A stretch of DNA of 64,000 nucleotides from Doryteuthis pealeii. Taxonomy: Eukaryota; Mollusca; Cephalopoda; Myopsida; Loliginidae. Both the position numbers and the translations under genes were made by a program. Location of the stretch: contig CM042157.1 of the NCBI GenBank assembly GCA_023376005.1, positions 94,158,889-94,222,888 on the forward strand. Direction: 5' to 3'. The number at the start of each line of letters is the position of its first letter. Position 1 is the stretch's first letter. Below are positions 44,601-59,466 of the stretch, piece by piece. The notes under the pieces were generated by a model. The model was not told where the DNA came from. It saw only the letters and a program-made list of their open reading frames with translations, and ran no database searches.

Positions 44601-47400
44601 TGTTCCTTTGATATTATTGCATTGTAGCTGTGTATTTAGGGGTGTAAAAATGAGAGAAGATAACGTGCAAATCGATGACTATGTAGATTTTATTTTATCA
44701 TTTGGTATACTGCAACCAAGCGAATTGAAATTAGTTCGAATTGTCATATATCAAAAAGTTTTGAAAAAATATATTTCAAAAACACTCAAGTTTAGGAATG
44801 AGCTGATGCGTGTTTCGTCTGTTATGATATGGGAGTATATTTAAAATGGTAAAAAGAAATATTTCCTAAAAATTAAAGCAATTGGGTAGCTATCACTATT
44901 CAGAATTATCTATATGCGATTTGGTAAATGTTGTGTTAAATTATTTTCCTTACATTTTTTAAAATTGATAATTCATTTCTCTCTCTTACTCCGTTTTCTC
45001 TTTCACCGCTCCTCTCTGGTGTTTCCTTTTATTTTTAAAAAGTCCGGTCAGGGACGTGTAACCTTCTGCTATGTGATATATAAGTTGGTGGATTGCGCTT
45101 TTCTTGACAGATTGTTGTCCATTTCTAGATGAAGTAGTTCATCATGGATTTGTGAGCAGTTTATGTGAGCACGCAGATGTGATCACACCGGGATCCCAGA
45201 GTTAGCTTTTAATGTTACTATCTGTCATGATCATGTACGCATAACTGTGGTCAACCCTCGCGACAATACAGCCCTTGCGACGCACCTGCTCGCAGACTTC
45301 AATTGTAGGAATGTTATCATGGCGTTCGTCATGTGGTCGCTTCAGGGTGGCAGAGGCGCTTTTCTTAACTTTACCGCGCAATGCTTCTGTAGCGGCTTAG
45401 GCGCATGCGGCACGGTTGTCATTGCCGCCAGAGGAGTGTGTATCAAGCCACCCCCTTGCCTGTCAATTGGTTTCTTATAGTTGAAAACTGGACATTCCGC
45501 AAGGGCAAGTGATGTCGGCTCATTTGCGAGATGCTCGCTATTGCAATACAGTACGTAGTTTAGGGTGTTTTCCCATCTCTCAAGCAGTGTACGCGAGTAC
45601 AGTTGAAAAATGGCTATACTCTCGGTTATGCACTGTATTTGTGATGTTGTGTATTATCGGAAGCTAGATATGGAACGCAATCCGATACGAAGGCGGGTCG
45701 GGGCTGTGATAGAGGTGTGGATTATATTTGTAGGTCAACGCTTTTCCTAGAATAATTCAAATGTTCTAGGTAGAGAGCACGATGGTTAACCAAGCGGGCA
45801 GTCTGTCATACACAAAATCCTTCGCCAGGCACTTGCTAAGTTCAAATCAGCAAGGCGAGTGGAACAGATTAAGTATAGGTCATTGAATGATGACGTATGA
45901 AGATACACTTCTGCCGATGCTGTACAGCCCAGTAGGCATCATGCACACATCTCACTGATCTTGTTTCGGAAATATCTCACAGAGTTTTTTTGTTTATGTA
46001 CATGTTGTCTGACGCGCGTGATGTCGAACCGCCCGCATGCTCTCGGGCGTTACACCGAAAGTCAAAGGATCAGTGACAAGCGAGGAGAACTGACTGCAGA
46101 CTTATTAGGGAGGCAGGGTGGTGTCTCTAATAGCAGAGTTAGCAGGGTCCACCACACGCGAGAAACAAAAAAGCAAAAAAACTAAGTTTTACTTAGTATA
46201 ATGACACACAGGATAACAATTGAGAGATATGGTGTGGAAAAGTTATAAATCCAGTGAACGAAATTCACATGGGTAAAAGATGAAAGAAGCATGAGTGTGT
46301 GGTTCAGTGTTCATTAAAGGTGATGATTCTTTGGTCTGTCGGAAACAAATTGTTTATTCAAGGAGAGTAGAATAAAGTGCAAAGAGTGGTAGTGAGACGC
46401 AAATTAATTGCAAAGGTTGATGCACATTTGTCACCTATAAAGAAGAAATATTTAAGAAAGACACTTATCATATAACAATCGTGGTTCGAGCCGAATCTTG
46501 CTCTGCTAACTTGTAATGATTAATTAATATAGCAAGGTAGTACACACACTCACACTATATAATGTAGAACTATACTGATAAGGTATAGATAACTATAGTC
46601 ATAATAGAGGACAGATGTAGCCGAGAGAGAGGAGAGAGAAGAGAGAGAGAGAAGAAGAGGAGAAAGAGAGTGAGACTCGCAAGAGATAAGATGAAGTTTG
46701 GATAGTTGATAGAATTGAAAAGTAGTGGGGTTACCTTTCACTGAGCTCGGGGTATACCGGATCGGTGGGGACTATCAGGGTGCAGCAATACTCAGAACGG
46801 TATAGCTACTCGGACAGGGTAGACGTTCAGAGAGAACAGAATCAGTATCGGAGAGATAAACATGTCACTACTACCTGGGGAAGAAGTAAATATCAGAGTG
46901 TGGACAACCAGCCGGACATCCCCAATTGAATCAGTAACAGTGTGGATGAGGCAGAAGTCCTACTATCAGTAACAGTAAAGGTTTCAGGACGAGAGCCAAT
47001 CGTCCACTGTGAAGGAGACAGAGACCGACACCGGTAAGATGCTTACTAACAGAAGTTCTTCGGCCCCTAGAAGAGAACTCAACAAAGGATTTAAAGTGCA
47101 TTACTTGTTACTGTAATATATAAGCGTATCTGTATGTGACTCCCAGACAGCTAAAAGCTTTAAGTTTTAGCAAACCCTTCGCTTTCGCGTGTATGTAAAC
47201 CGCATTTTCAAACAAATATATCTTGTCTTATTCTCATCATTGCTGGTCTCATTAACACATACTTATTTCATTATTATTAGTAGAGTTGGTCTTGTGCAAG
47301 GCTGTGGCTGTCCGAAAACGATTTACTCTTTTGACAAAGGCACTCATGTCTGTGATCCGAACCAACACATGATAGTCTCAATGATCCCCCTCCACACAGC
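38680..47400. other. Low-quality core with no gene
   Basis: Base composition changes abruptly here. AT-rich, homopolymer-rich DNA gives way to near-random sequence rich in GA, GT and CG steps. No exon, repeat family or simple repeat is recognisable except where the two halves still mirror each other, at 38760-38960, 42405-42710 and their partners. The open frames inside it (for example 39908-40288 and 41547-41864) have no family resemblance. I read it as uncorrected single-read sequence around a fold-back point between about 42720 and 44760. One cleaner AT-rich island lies at 44580-45050. Confidence 0.7.
42720..44760. other. Presumed fold-back turn, no feature
   Basis: No mirror matches could be confirmed between the halves here. 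The sequence is noisy and I see no gene or repeat. Confidence 0.5.
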
Positions 47401-50400
47401 ATTTATGGCACCGGTGCGCATACACATACATGTATATTAATTACTGAATGCTATTCATTGTTCTGACTCTTTAGTACATTATCTAATGTACTTACATTGA
47501 GACTTTGGTGAGTTGTCTGGTGCACCTTGAAGCATGGTACAATACATGTATATATCTATCACTGTGTAAGTAACTGTTCGATGTGTCTGACACTAGTGGA
47601 CATTATTCTATGTACTAAGACATGAGATCTTTAGTAAACGTTTGTGGTGCCCTGAGCACTGTACACCATACATGTATACACGCTGCCGGAGGTATTACTG
47701 TAGCGATACGCTATAGTACATGTGAATCGCTGACACATTTAATGAACAGAGTTCAACTTATGCGTGTTATGTTGCAGTTAGACATGGAGTTATGATGGAT
47801 GTTGTGTGGTGGCAAACCGCTGACGCAGCTGTAACGACAATACAACTGTGTGAGTAGATTATGTTAGCTGTCATGCTAATGTCACAGTTGCTCAATCGCA
47901 CTAATGACAGTTATAGGTGGGCAGCTATAGGGCCGTGTATAAGCACGTAGAGACCAGTATATTGAACGCGGGTTGTGGGTGCGGAGGCCGAGAGAGCGAC
48001 TGTACAGCTGCTATACTGATTCAGCTGGTAGGTTATTCAGATGTAGCAGCTACTTCAGAGCATGGGTTCATCATGAGCGACTAATTACATTTGATTACAT
48101 TGCTAGTGCATACTAGAGACACAGTGAGACGTATTGGTGAAGTGAGTTGGTGTGGGTTGCACGCCTGAGACATCGTGTCTCATGTACATGTAGTTATAAT
48201 TTACTGGTACGCACTGAATTAGCGAGTGTCTCACTCTGACCAACTAATCACATATATTACTAGTGTATGCGATGACAGTGGTGAGTTTGTGGTGCTAGGT
48301 CCTGAAGCACTGTAACCTACAGTGTTATGGTTTGTCTAATCTTCAGTGACGCTATTCATGTGTAGCCCTGAACACGGTAAACTGACATTAAGGTCTTATG
48401 GTGATCGTAAGACATGCAGGATGTTTTGGAAGATGAGTTGATGTAGTGATGGAGGCAGTAGTAACACCGATGCAGCGACAGTGACTACATTCCGAGAACA
48501 CTTGAGACGAATACTGTGATTACTCGTTCATTCATGTCTATCACAGTGTACCTGACCTTGAATACATTATGCAGGCTATGTACTGAGAGTACTGAGATCT
48601 TCAGTTTGAGCATTCGAGTTTGTGGTGCAACCCTGGCTATAATGAGGCACATGTATCAGCATACATGTAGACTAAGGGTATATAGGGTAATGTCTATTCA
48701 TAGTTGCGACATTCGACAACTAATAGCATTATGTGTCTATGGTAGTTTGAGGGACATTCGAGCGTTCTGGATGAGTTCATTGTGGGTGGCACTCCTGAGC
48801 CGGCCGGTACTTACGTGTAGTAGCATGGTGATCACATCTATTACGTGCATGTAGGCGCTATTGTAAGCAATGGTGTTTGCCTGAGCACATGAGGAGTACT
48901 ATTAGCATTGCTAGTGTGGTGATGGCTCAGACATGAGACTGTTGGATGCGTAGAGTTTGTGGTGGTGCGCGCAGCGCCTGGAAGGCATGTATCGAGTGCA
49001 ATAACACATGATGCATAGTGATTTATTACTAAGTAATGCTATTCATTGTGTCTCACTCGAGACAACTACGCACTAAGTACATATCGATAATTGACCGCTA
49101 TGGTGATATCGAAGACTGGGAGTTGATCTCAGTTAGCATCTGAGAGTATGTAGGTGGGCAGATGAGTACCTGACATGCACTGGGTTGATCGTACATCATA
49201 TTGGATCATTAGGTATAGTTTTCACATCATAAGATTGAATCGCTATTCATGTGGATACGCGTTCAATGAAACACGTATGTTAAGTACAGTTTATTTAGAC
49301 AGCGTGCTGTGTACCAGCACGACATGAGATGGCTTTGAGAGATAGGACAGGTTTATGTGGTGGGCACTGTGAGCAACTGGGTACACATAGCATGTATACT
49401 TATTACTATGGTACGTCTTGATGTCATGTTCTGTACTAATGCGGTCAAGTTGTTGCACTGATGTATCGCTGAGACCACTGGAGACTTTAGAGTGGAAGTG
49501 TGGATGCACGATGAAGCAGACTGTAGGACCGATACATCGTAATAGTTGATAGTATCAATTACTGTGAGGCTGCTGATTCAGTGTGGCCTCGCACTGAATA
49601 CATTTGATAGTCTGAATTGTTACATAAAGACATGAGACTTTTATTTGATGAGTTGGTGGTGCACCTGAGCACGTGATAACACATGATCATAGTACTGTTA
49701 TTTATTTACTGTACGCTATTCCATGAGTTGCCTGACCAGCCAGTACTATGTACATATACTATGTAACGTAGAGCATGGGTAGACTATTGATTTGATAGTT
49801 GTGGTGCACCTGAAGCACTGTACACATACATGATATTATTACTGTAGCTTTCCATGTTCCTGAACACTAATACATATAACTATGTACTAGACATGAGACT
49901 TTGAATGAAGTTGTGGTGCCCTGAGCACTGTACCTACTGTATATTATTACTGTACGCTATTCATGTTCCTGACACTAATACATTATTCTATGTACTAGAC
50001 ATGAGACTTTGATGAGTTGTGGTGCACCTGAGCACTGTACACATACATGTATATTATTACTGTAGGCTCATTCATGTTCCCTGCACTAATGACATTATAC
50101 TCTGTACTAGACATGAGACTTTGATGAGTTGTGGTGCACCTGAGCATGTACACATACATGTATATTATTACTGTACGCTATTCATGTTCTGAACTACTAC
50201 ATTATTCTATGTACTAGACATGAGACTTTGATAGTTGTGGTGCACTGAGACTGTACCATACATGTATATTATTTACTGTAGGTATTCATGTTCCTGAATA
50301 ATACAATTATACATGTACTAGCATGAAGACTTTGTGGTTGTGGTGCACCTGAGCACTGTAACACATACATGTATATTTTACTGTAGGGCATTCATGTTGC

Positions 50401-53400
50401 CTGACACTAATACATTATACTATGTAATAGACATTGAGCCCTTTGATGAGGTTGTGGTGCACCTGAGCACTGTAACACATACATGTTATTATTACTGTAG
50501 GCTATTATGTTCTGACACTAATCATTATTCTAATGTACTAGACTGAGACTTTGATGAGTTGTGGTGCCCTGAGGCACTGTACAATACATGTAATAGTTAT
50601 TACTGTAGCTATTCATGTTCCTGAACACTATACATTATACTATGTACTAGACATGAGACTTTGATGAGTGTGGTGCACCCTGAGCACTGTACACATACAT
50701 GTATATATTACTGTAGGCTATTCATGTTCCTGACACTAATACATTATACTATGTACTAGACATCGAAGACTTTGATGAGTTTGTGTGCAACCTGAGCACT
50801 GTACACAATACATGTATATTATTACTGTACGCTATTCATTGTTCCTGACACTAATGACATTATTCTATGTACTAGACATGAGACTTTGATGAGTTGTGGT
50901 GCACCCTGAGCCACTGTAACACATACATGTATATTATTACTGTAAGGCTAATTCATGTTCCTGACACTAATACATTTACTATGTACTAGACATCGAGACT
51001 TTGATGAGTTGGTGGTGCACTGAGCACTGTACACATCCATGTATATTATACTGTAGGCTATTCATGTTCCTGACACTAATACATTATACTATGTACTAGA
51101 CATGAGACTTTTGATGAGTTGTGGTGCACTGAGCCTGTCATCAATACATGTATATTATTACTGTAGGCTTATTCATGTTCCTGGAACTAATACATTATTC
51201 TTGTACTAGACATGAGACTTTGATGAGTTTGTGGTGCACCTGAGCAACTGTACACATCATGTATATTATTACTGTAGCGTATTCATGTTCCTGACACATA
51301 CATTATACTATGTACTAGACATGAGACTTTGATGAGTTGTGGTGCAGCCTGAGGCACTGTAACACTATACATGTTATTATTACTGTGGCTATTCATGTTC
51401 CTGACCACTAATACATTATACTATGTACTAGACATGACGACTTTGATGAGTTTGTGGTGCACCTGAGCACTGTACACATACATGTATATTATTACTGTAA
51501 CGCTAATTCATGTTCCTGACACTAATCACATTATTCATGTACTAGACTGAGACTTTGATGAGTGTGGTGCACCTGAGCCACTGTACACATACATGTATAT
51601 TATTAACTGTAGCTATTCCATGTTCCTGAACACTAATACATTATACTATGTATAGACATGAGACTTTGATGAGTTTGTGGTGCACATGAAGCACTGTACA
51701 CATACAATGTATATTATTACTGTACGCTAATTCATGTTCCTGACACTAATACATTATACTATGTACTAGACATGAGACTTTGATGAGTTGTGGTGCCCTG
51801 AGCCACTGTCCACATACAGTGTATATTATTACTGTACGCTATCATGTTCCTGACACTAATACGATTATTCCCATATACTAGACATGAGACTTGATGTGGT
51901 GCACCTGAGTCACCCCACCCACCCCCAAACCTGTAACAACTGTAGCACAATAAATTTTATCATTTTATTTATATTATTAATTTTATAAGATAATGTTTAA
52001 TTAATGATTGTATTGTAGTAATTAACATAGTTTATATAAAACTGCAGAGTTACCTGGATTGCCCGAATTTAAAAGCTTAAAAATAAATCTTTTATCCATA
52101 GTTCCACATATAGATTAATAAAAATTCTTTTTCTGATGCATTTGTTTTTTGTTATTTTTATTCTTATAAATTCTTTTTAATTTTTATTTCTATTATTCTT
52201 GTTTGTATTTTTTCTCTTTATTTGTTTTTTTATTTGTTTTAATTAATTTCATTAATTAATCTCCATAAATCTTTTCTTTAATTCATTTGTTTTATTTAAA
52301 ATTAAAAAAAAAGAACAGTTTTTTAAATTAATTTTTCTTTATTTGCCTTTTATTATGTTTTATCCTTTATAAATATATTTGATTTTTTTTAATCATTTAA
52401 ATTTAAAAAAAAAAATATCAATTTTATTCATACCCTTATGAATATTATTTAGCTTTCTATGAAATAGGATAAACCAGGTTGTTGTTTTTTACCGCTCTCG
52501 GAACAAAAAATAAAGTGCTGGATTTTATTGAACTTTGATTCTTTTGCAGAGCAACTGGCATGTTAAGGATTTCAAGAATCGAATATCTATATTCATTAAT
52601 ACAGATTAATAAAACTTCTTTTAGTAATATTTTTTTTTTATTTTAATCTTGTGTTTATGTTGTTTATTCTTACTAATTATTCTTATTTGTATTTTTTTTC
52701 TTTTCATTGTTTAATTTTTTCATCAATTGATTTTTACCTTTATATATTTTCTTAATTTAATTTATTAATGAAAATGTGTGGATTTTTATTGAACTTTGAT
52801 CTTTGCTGGTTTTATGGGGAGTGGTTTTAGTGCGCTCGTACTTTTATTCTATCCTCAAGTAAAGCTCAGGTTCTTCCTTCTTGTGGTTGGTAAGGTGAAA
52901 TGGATTTAAAGGACGAAAAAGGAAGAGACAAAGGCAAGAGTAGTTTTAGATTGGCTTTATTGACGGGTCATAGTCGACTGTAGCAGGAATATCTCCCTGG
53001 CTAGTAGGTGTCGACTAGATCCAACTACGGCCACAGTTCGAATGGTCGAGAATATTCTTTTGGGGGTCGGAGGACAGTCCCTTTTGTCGGACAATGCGCA
53101 GAGGGTTCTTCGTGAAGGCATGGAGTTTTTTTTTTTTTAAATTCTAATTCCTAATTTTCGTTTTATTTCACTTCCCACAGTCTCAACCAATTTTCTTTTA
53201 TAAATGCCTGTGCTCGGTCGTTGTACAAACACATACAAACATACAGAACTTTCTTTCAGAGAAGATTAAAAATACTGACAATAATTCGAAGTAATAGTTT
53301 TTTAAAAAGCTACACAGTTGATTATAATTTTGCGTTATTCGGACTATTGTCCCCATCTTTATTGTTATCTGTACAGACGTTTTCGGTCCGAATATGCCCA

Positions 53401-53867
53401 TCCGGCCTTCTTCATGTATTTCTTGTCAAGGACTTGGACCTTCTTTTTCGGACTCGGGAACGCTTATTTTTGAGTCCGAGAACGGTTCCTGAGTCCGACA
53501 AGAAAAAGTAACCCGAAGAAGCAAGAGGGTATATCGGCCGAACGTTTGTTACAAATAACAATGAAGATGCACAATAGTCCGAATAACGACAGATAATACT
53601 ATCATCAAAAGCTCATCTTAACATTCAGAGAAACTACATAGTCTGACTATGAAATTCGCGAAAGTATTAAGACTAAGTGGGGCTGGTGGGTTGTTTGGAT
53701 TTTATGGCATGTAACCCTTTTTGGGTTATATTATGCCGAAGAGTTTTTGCCTTTATCACTTTGTTGGGTATTCAGTTTTTTTAAAAATAATTTAAAAAAT
53801 CTATTTAAACCATTGATTAATGAAATTAACACATGATATAAGAACATAGACATACCGACTCTTGTTA
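44760..53867 (-). repeat. Right arm of second palindrome
   Basis: This is a noisy reverse complement of 32831-42720. It improves toward 49900-53867, where the 110-bp array, the A-rich repeats and the inverted-repeat element of 33.1 kb are all recognisable in mirror order. At its outer end it runs without a break into copy A'. Confidence 0.8.
47405..51925 (-). repeat. 110-bp tandem array, right arm (noisy)
   Basis: This is the mirror of the left array. Units are recognisable from 49600 and clear from 49950 to 51900. Before that they are badly eroded. Its length suggests about 41 units, but indels make counting uncertain. Confidence 0.75.
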
Positions 53868-54019
53868 ATACATTTAAATGTGTGGAAAAAGCTTGTTTTA
53901 ACTTCATTTACATTAAATAAAACCATAAAAATGGACTTTTTCTGTGATTTCTTCTTACCCTGAATTAAATTTCCTTTTTCTGAAGGCATGCGACACTTAC
54001 AGCTGCGATAATTTTAAAT

Positions 54020-54418
54020 TTGATTGGATTGATTTTTAACGGCATATCAACCCGTCTGGGCTATTGTCGTGCCTAGCACTTAAGGAAGTAATATATTTGT
54101 ATATCTAATATTTACACTTTTGTTGTAACATTGTTTTAAAAATGTGTTAGCATATTGGGGATTATGTTGTATTGTAATTGATTAGGTTCATTCTATATTC
54201 TATGGTAAATATTATTTCGACTTAAACAGGCAGAACGTCTTCTATGTTGACATTTTTCAATAGATCTTTCATATTGTTTGCTCAAATTAGAAACCGTTTA
54301 TTTTATGCAAAAACCCTGCAATTCTATGAGCAAGTTGTTTAAAACAGTCCAAAGGTGTTTGACACTTTCACACTGTGGTTGTTGTTCTATGTGGCCTTTC
54401 AAAATATAGTTCAGGAAT
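54020..54418 (-). pseudogene. LINE ORF2 3' end with tail (copy A')
   Basis: This is the noisy third copy, with the hairpin tail at about 54030-54080 and the stop complement near 54193. No frame is usable. Confidence 0.6.
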
Positions 54419-56896
54419 AATGTGCTGGTAGTAATCCAAATATCAATTTACCTTAAATGTATTTTTATCACCATTGCCTTCTTTTCTGCGTCAAATAACA
54501 GAAATCCAAATGTTTAAATACTGACACAATGTAGGGCGATTAGCTCAGTCGGTAAAGCGTTCGCTAGAAACACAAGGTTCTAGTTCGATACCAGCCCTCG
54601 CCAACGTGCAACGCTATGAGTAGCACAGGGATCTGTGCGGTAAGTAGGAACATTCAAATAGATCTTTCATATTTTTATGCATTAAAATAAACGTTTCTGA
54701 TGTGAGCAAAAAACCTGCATCTATGAGTAAGGTTTAACAAATATGAAATCAACCGAAAAAATAATTTTAGAAACAGTTGAAATTTCTCATATGAATGAAA
54801 TGTCACGGAACTGAAAAACCTAAGCCGTCTGGTTTTCATAGCCTAATCGTAGTCCCTGGATTTTAGCCATTTACGCCACGGGGGACTCCTTTAGTTTTTA
54901 CAAGGTGCGTCCTGGGCGGCAAGTGACATACGCATGTTGCGGTCGAGCATTTGCAAAAACTGACATCAACAAGCTAAAATCCTTTTATCTTTTGTATTAC
55001 AGATCATTAACTTGAGATTATGACAAAATTTACGGAAAAAACACTCCCTTCAAAATAACACACACTTATCATCATCTCTTCCCTTTTAAGCTGTTGGTAG
55101 TGAATCTAGGGTTGTTTTTTAAAAGTTTCGATGTTCCCGAACGCAGAGGAAATACGTATTATATATATAATATATATATATAGCTACGTATGTACGACCT
55201 TATTTATCATATGAGAACAATGATTAGTTCTGTACTCAAATGAATGGGAAATACAATTGAAATTACCAGCCCACTGATTCAGAACTCCAAGACTTCATCA
55301 TCATCATATCTGGTCGCGTCAGACAGCACAGATTCCTTATTATCTTTCTTCGCCATCCGTCCCTATCGATTTTTAAAAAAAATACTTTTGTGAATCACAC
55401 CAGAATTATACGCCCTGCCTGGCATAAGTATTTAAGTTTTAAATGTATTGAAATATATTAAATTAGACTAACGAAATTAAAATAGGAACGCATATAAGAA
55501 GATACATTTAATATTTTTAGTTATTTTTTAATTGGTTTCTTTCATAAAATCATTCATAGAATTGATTTTAAATACGTTGGAGAATAAAACAACTAATATT
55601 AAAGATCAATAACACCGGAGTAATTATTAAATTTTAGTGTAATGAATATATTAAATTAGAAAGACTAACGAAATTAAATAAGAAACATATAAAAGATTAC
55701 AACTTATTTTAGTTTATACTAGCAATATAATGGCACCCTCACGGGTGCAAGTATTTAAGTTTTAATGTAATAAATATTGTATTAAATTAGAAAGTGCTAA
55801 TAAGAACTGCAGATAAAATAGATATGAACAGAGGGAGTATAAAAAAGATTTGAAAAAAGGGGTAATAATGAAAAATAGAAATAATTACTCTTCATCACTC
55901 TCGTCTTTCATTGTATTTTTTAATTTAATATTTAGTTAAAGGGAAGATAAAGAATAATAATTCACTTAGATTTTTCTTGTTAATGGATTTCATTAAGATT
56001 ATTGGAGAGATTTTTTGCTTATATTCATTAAAATAAACCAAACAGTTAGAAATCAATAATCTAAGCACGTATTTAATAAAATCCGATTTTTTATATAATA
56101 TGCAAATTAGCTTCCCTTCACACTGTAAACCTATTTTTATTGTATATATAAATAAATTGCATGTTTTTTGTCATGTAGTATGACAACATAATAATAATAG
56201 TGAAGGCAATTTTATTAATAATTGAGGTTTAAATATAATAAAATCATGGGTGATGTGATGTAAATAACTAGAATTGTGACTGTAGTATATATAGTTTCGG
56301 TTACAGACAGAAAAACACACAATCTCCATATAATAAGATTCTAATTGGTCCTATATAAAAATAGATTCATAGGATTAATACGATTGGAGAATAAAACAAT
56401 AATATTAAAAGATCAATTAACACCGAGTAATTTATCTATTAAATCCAGTTTTGTTAAAACCAGTATGCCAAATGTTATATATCCGCCCCTGAGCTTTCTG
56501 ATGCTGGTAAAATTAAGACTACAAATTAAGTGGGAAGTTCAATCTCCCTTCTCAACTCCCAATCTCTCTCTTTTACCCCCTCACAGAGAAACTAACACAT
56601 TATCAGTGTTAAGCAAGATATATATAGAGAGGGAGAAAGTCAGCAGACTGGTGAAAGTAAGGGATGGAGTTAGTTTTGACTTATTGCAAATTACGACTAA
56701 TCTGACTCTTTGAGCTAGTAAGCGAAACTATAATCTGGTAATATTGACTCATTAGGATTAATATTATCTATTTGCTTACTTAGGGTATCAAGCACTTTTT
56801 ACATTTCAGCTTTAAACAATCTTAGCGACTATATATCTTTTTTCTTTTGACAAGTGATGGAGGTACTCGATTATTTTGTTGGTGCGATTTCTGTCT

Positions 56897-57784
56897 TTTT
56901 TTTTTTTTTTTTTTTTTCATTTTTTTGTATATTTTTACTAACAATATTTGCTTTTTTTTTCTTACCGGCAGGGTTTACTGATAGGAATAGTATGTATAGT
57001 ATAAGTATAGTATATATATCTGATTGGTGTGTGGTTTAGAAGGAAAATAAACAACATGCACTCTTCTATTATTAGTTTAAATACAAAATAAATAATAGAA
57101 AAACTACAAAATCATTTTTAGTATATCAAAGGCTTTCGTCAGAGTAAATTCTTGGTGTTTAAATCAAAGCGGTTAATGCTGTGTGCAAGGATAAACCCTG
57201 GCCGAAACACGTGTCAGTAAAATAAAATCTATTTTTTACCATTCGGCATTTTCTTTTCTTGTTTATTTTTCTTTTCAACATACCGTCGGATTTGCTTCAT
57301 TTTCAAACTTACACACACACTATATATATATATAATATATATATTATATATATATATATACTTTGGTGGGGTACCAAGTTTCTTGGTATTAAGATGATTC
57401 TAAGCTCGGCCTTTCCTCAACAGTTGGTTGCTGCAGAGTTCAGGTCACGTTTGAGAGCTCAATGTTTAATTTAAATAACAGAGCAAAGTAATTTGTAAAG
57501 AAAAAGCCTTAAATACCGGGGATACAGCGATTATGGTCCATTCCACCCGTGGGTATCTGAGGCCCATCGAGTTTCTTCGATCAACTTTCTTTATTCAACT
57601 GGCAAATAATCAAATTCAGCTTACATTTATACACTCTCTTTCCTCCGCCCCCAGGGATGATATGTATTTCACTTCCTTTTAAAACTTTCTAGCAGTTTCT
57701 TTCCCCTTTTTGGTTGGCGTTTAGGTTGTTTGTTTAAGCCGTCATGTTTAATTTTCTCTCTCTCTCTTTCCATTATATATATAT

Positions 57785-57817
<33 letters not shown>

Positions 57818-57870
57818 TATATATAATAGAGCGAGAGAGCGATAGAGAGATAGAGAGATAGAGGATAGTC
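56897..57870. repeat. Microsatellite-rich stretch (copy A')
   Basis: Noisy third copy, with TA runs at 57321-57361 and 57774-57835. Confidence 0.75.
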
Positions 57871-58577
57871 TGCTTTAAACCCTCTAACAACTACAGAGAA
57901 AGGGAGAGCTGGCTAGTGTGGCTTGTCAGCCGGTGAGTTATTTAATAGTTATCTAAACATTTAGCTACATAACTTGAAAATCTGTCCGAGTGGTTTTTCT
58001 ATTTTGACATACCACAAAAAAAAAAATAAAAGTACCTGTTATTTCACTTAAATTAAAGACTTCTAAATATGTTAATTTACATTTAACAAAGGCTATCAAT
58101 TTGGGGTAGATTAGAAAATGATGTGACTTCTGAGTGGAATGAAGCGGATAGGATGTTTAGAGTTTAATGGATGCCAACCCATTGGTTTAATTTTATGGGA
58201 AAACATTTCATTTCTTTGTTGGGTATGCTGTTATGTGTGTAGCTATTTGCTTGGTGGGTTGAGTTTTATGGCATTGTCGCCCATTGGGTTATTTTATGCC
58301 AAAGACATTTATGTTGGGGTATGGCTGTTATGTGTGTGTAGCTATTTGGGGAAATCATTTGAATTTCGCTTTCGAATTAGAAATTGGCTATAATGATGCA
58401 TGTTTAGTTAAGTGATGAAGAATCAGCATTTCTGCTGAGGATTTTTGTATATCAAGTGTTTTTGTAGGTCATTTTTTGTACGTCTATGAGACTACATCTT
58501 GATAAGGAAACGGTTCTTTCAGAAAGTTCCTATGTTTTTTTAAGCATCTATTTTTCAAACAGTTTGTTTCAATGTTA

Positions 58578-58830
58578 ACACCGGTTAGCTTCAGTCGGTA
58601 GAAAGCGTTCGGGCTAGAAACCACAAGGTTCCTAGTTCGATACCGGTCTCACCAACTCAGCTATGGTAGCACAGGATTGTGGTAAGGTAAGGAGTTGATG
58701 GTAGGTGTGGTGCTGCCACCCAGACGCAAAACAACTCCCTTGGTCTAGCACTAGTGAAAAGGGATAGCCTCCCTCGCTGATTGGCTGATATGACTTTAGG
58801 CGTCCCACGACTTTACTTCTTAACATTGTA
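58578..58830 (+). mobile_element. tRNA-derived SINE (copy A')
   Basis: This is the noisy third copy; A and B boxes remain recognisable with single-base insertions. Confidence 0.65.
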
Positions 58831-59215
58831 GAACTTTATGAGTTTGGGTGAGGTTTGTGTATTGATCAATCCCGACCCCAAAAGCAACGCGATAGAAAGC
58901 TGATTACATAACCTGATACGAAGAATACAGCAACCGTATACGAAAAGACATTAGAAGAAATTTTTGAACGAGTCTATGTTTCCGTGACAATTCACTCTAG
59001 GTCAGTTGAGCAGGCTCCATCCAACGAATTAACCGCATCCCAAATGAAGGCATCCCCAAAATGCTGCAATCCATGCAATTGAGTTATGAGTGCAGCCATT
59101 TGCGGTTCATCGTGAATTCCACAAAGACCTGGGCCCAAGATCAGCTCAGCATACTTGCTTGATGGTTTTGAGCCAGGTTTTCAGTTGACCTTTTAGCATT
59201 TCCCCATCCGCTTAG

Positions 59216-59466
59216 GTGATTAACTGGTTGATGGATTCACAGATGATGTCACGAGGTTGTCAATAAAAAAGCTAGTCAAACAAGCTAGTGAAGCGTCCAC
59301 AAGAAGAGACTGCTGTAAAGGGAGGAGAGATTCTGCATCTTACCTGAACAGTGTGTTAAGATAAATTGCCGCATTGAACACGGAGGATTCAGTGAAGGCA
59401 CAATATTGTCAAACATTACCCAAAGTTTGCAAACGTCCCCAACCAACATTGGCAGAAGTTTCATAA
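59216..59466 (+). CDS. Terminal exon of the unrecognised convergent gene (copy A')
   Basis: This is the noisy third copy of 5391-5639, with the acceptor CTTAG ending at 59215 and stop at 59464-59466. It reads CTGGTTG where the other copies have CTGGGTTG, which would open the frame across the acceptor. This is the only sequence hint about the splice phase. Confidence 0.45.

Noticed and set aside
32831..53867. A natural palindromic chromosome arm or amplicon
   Set aside because: It cannot be excluded, but alternating copies with random indels rising toward one turn point fit a read artefact better.
56345..56713. 122-codon open frame in the third copy
   Set aside because: The cleaner mirror sequences (2500-2760 and 30170-30360) do not hold it open; it results from indels.
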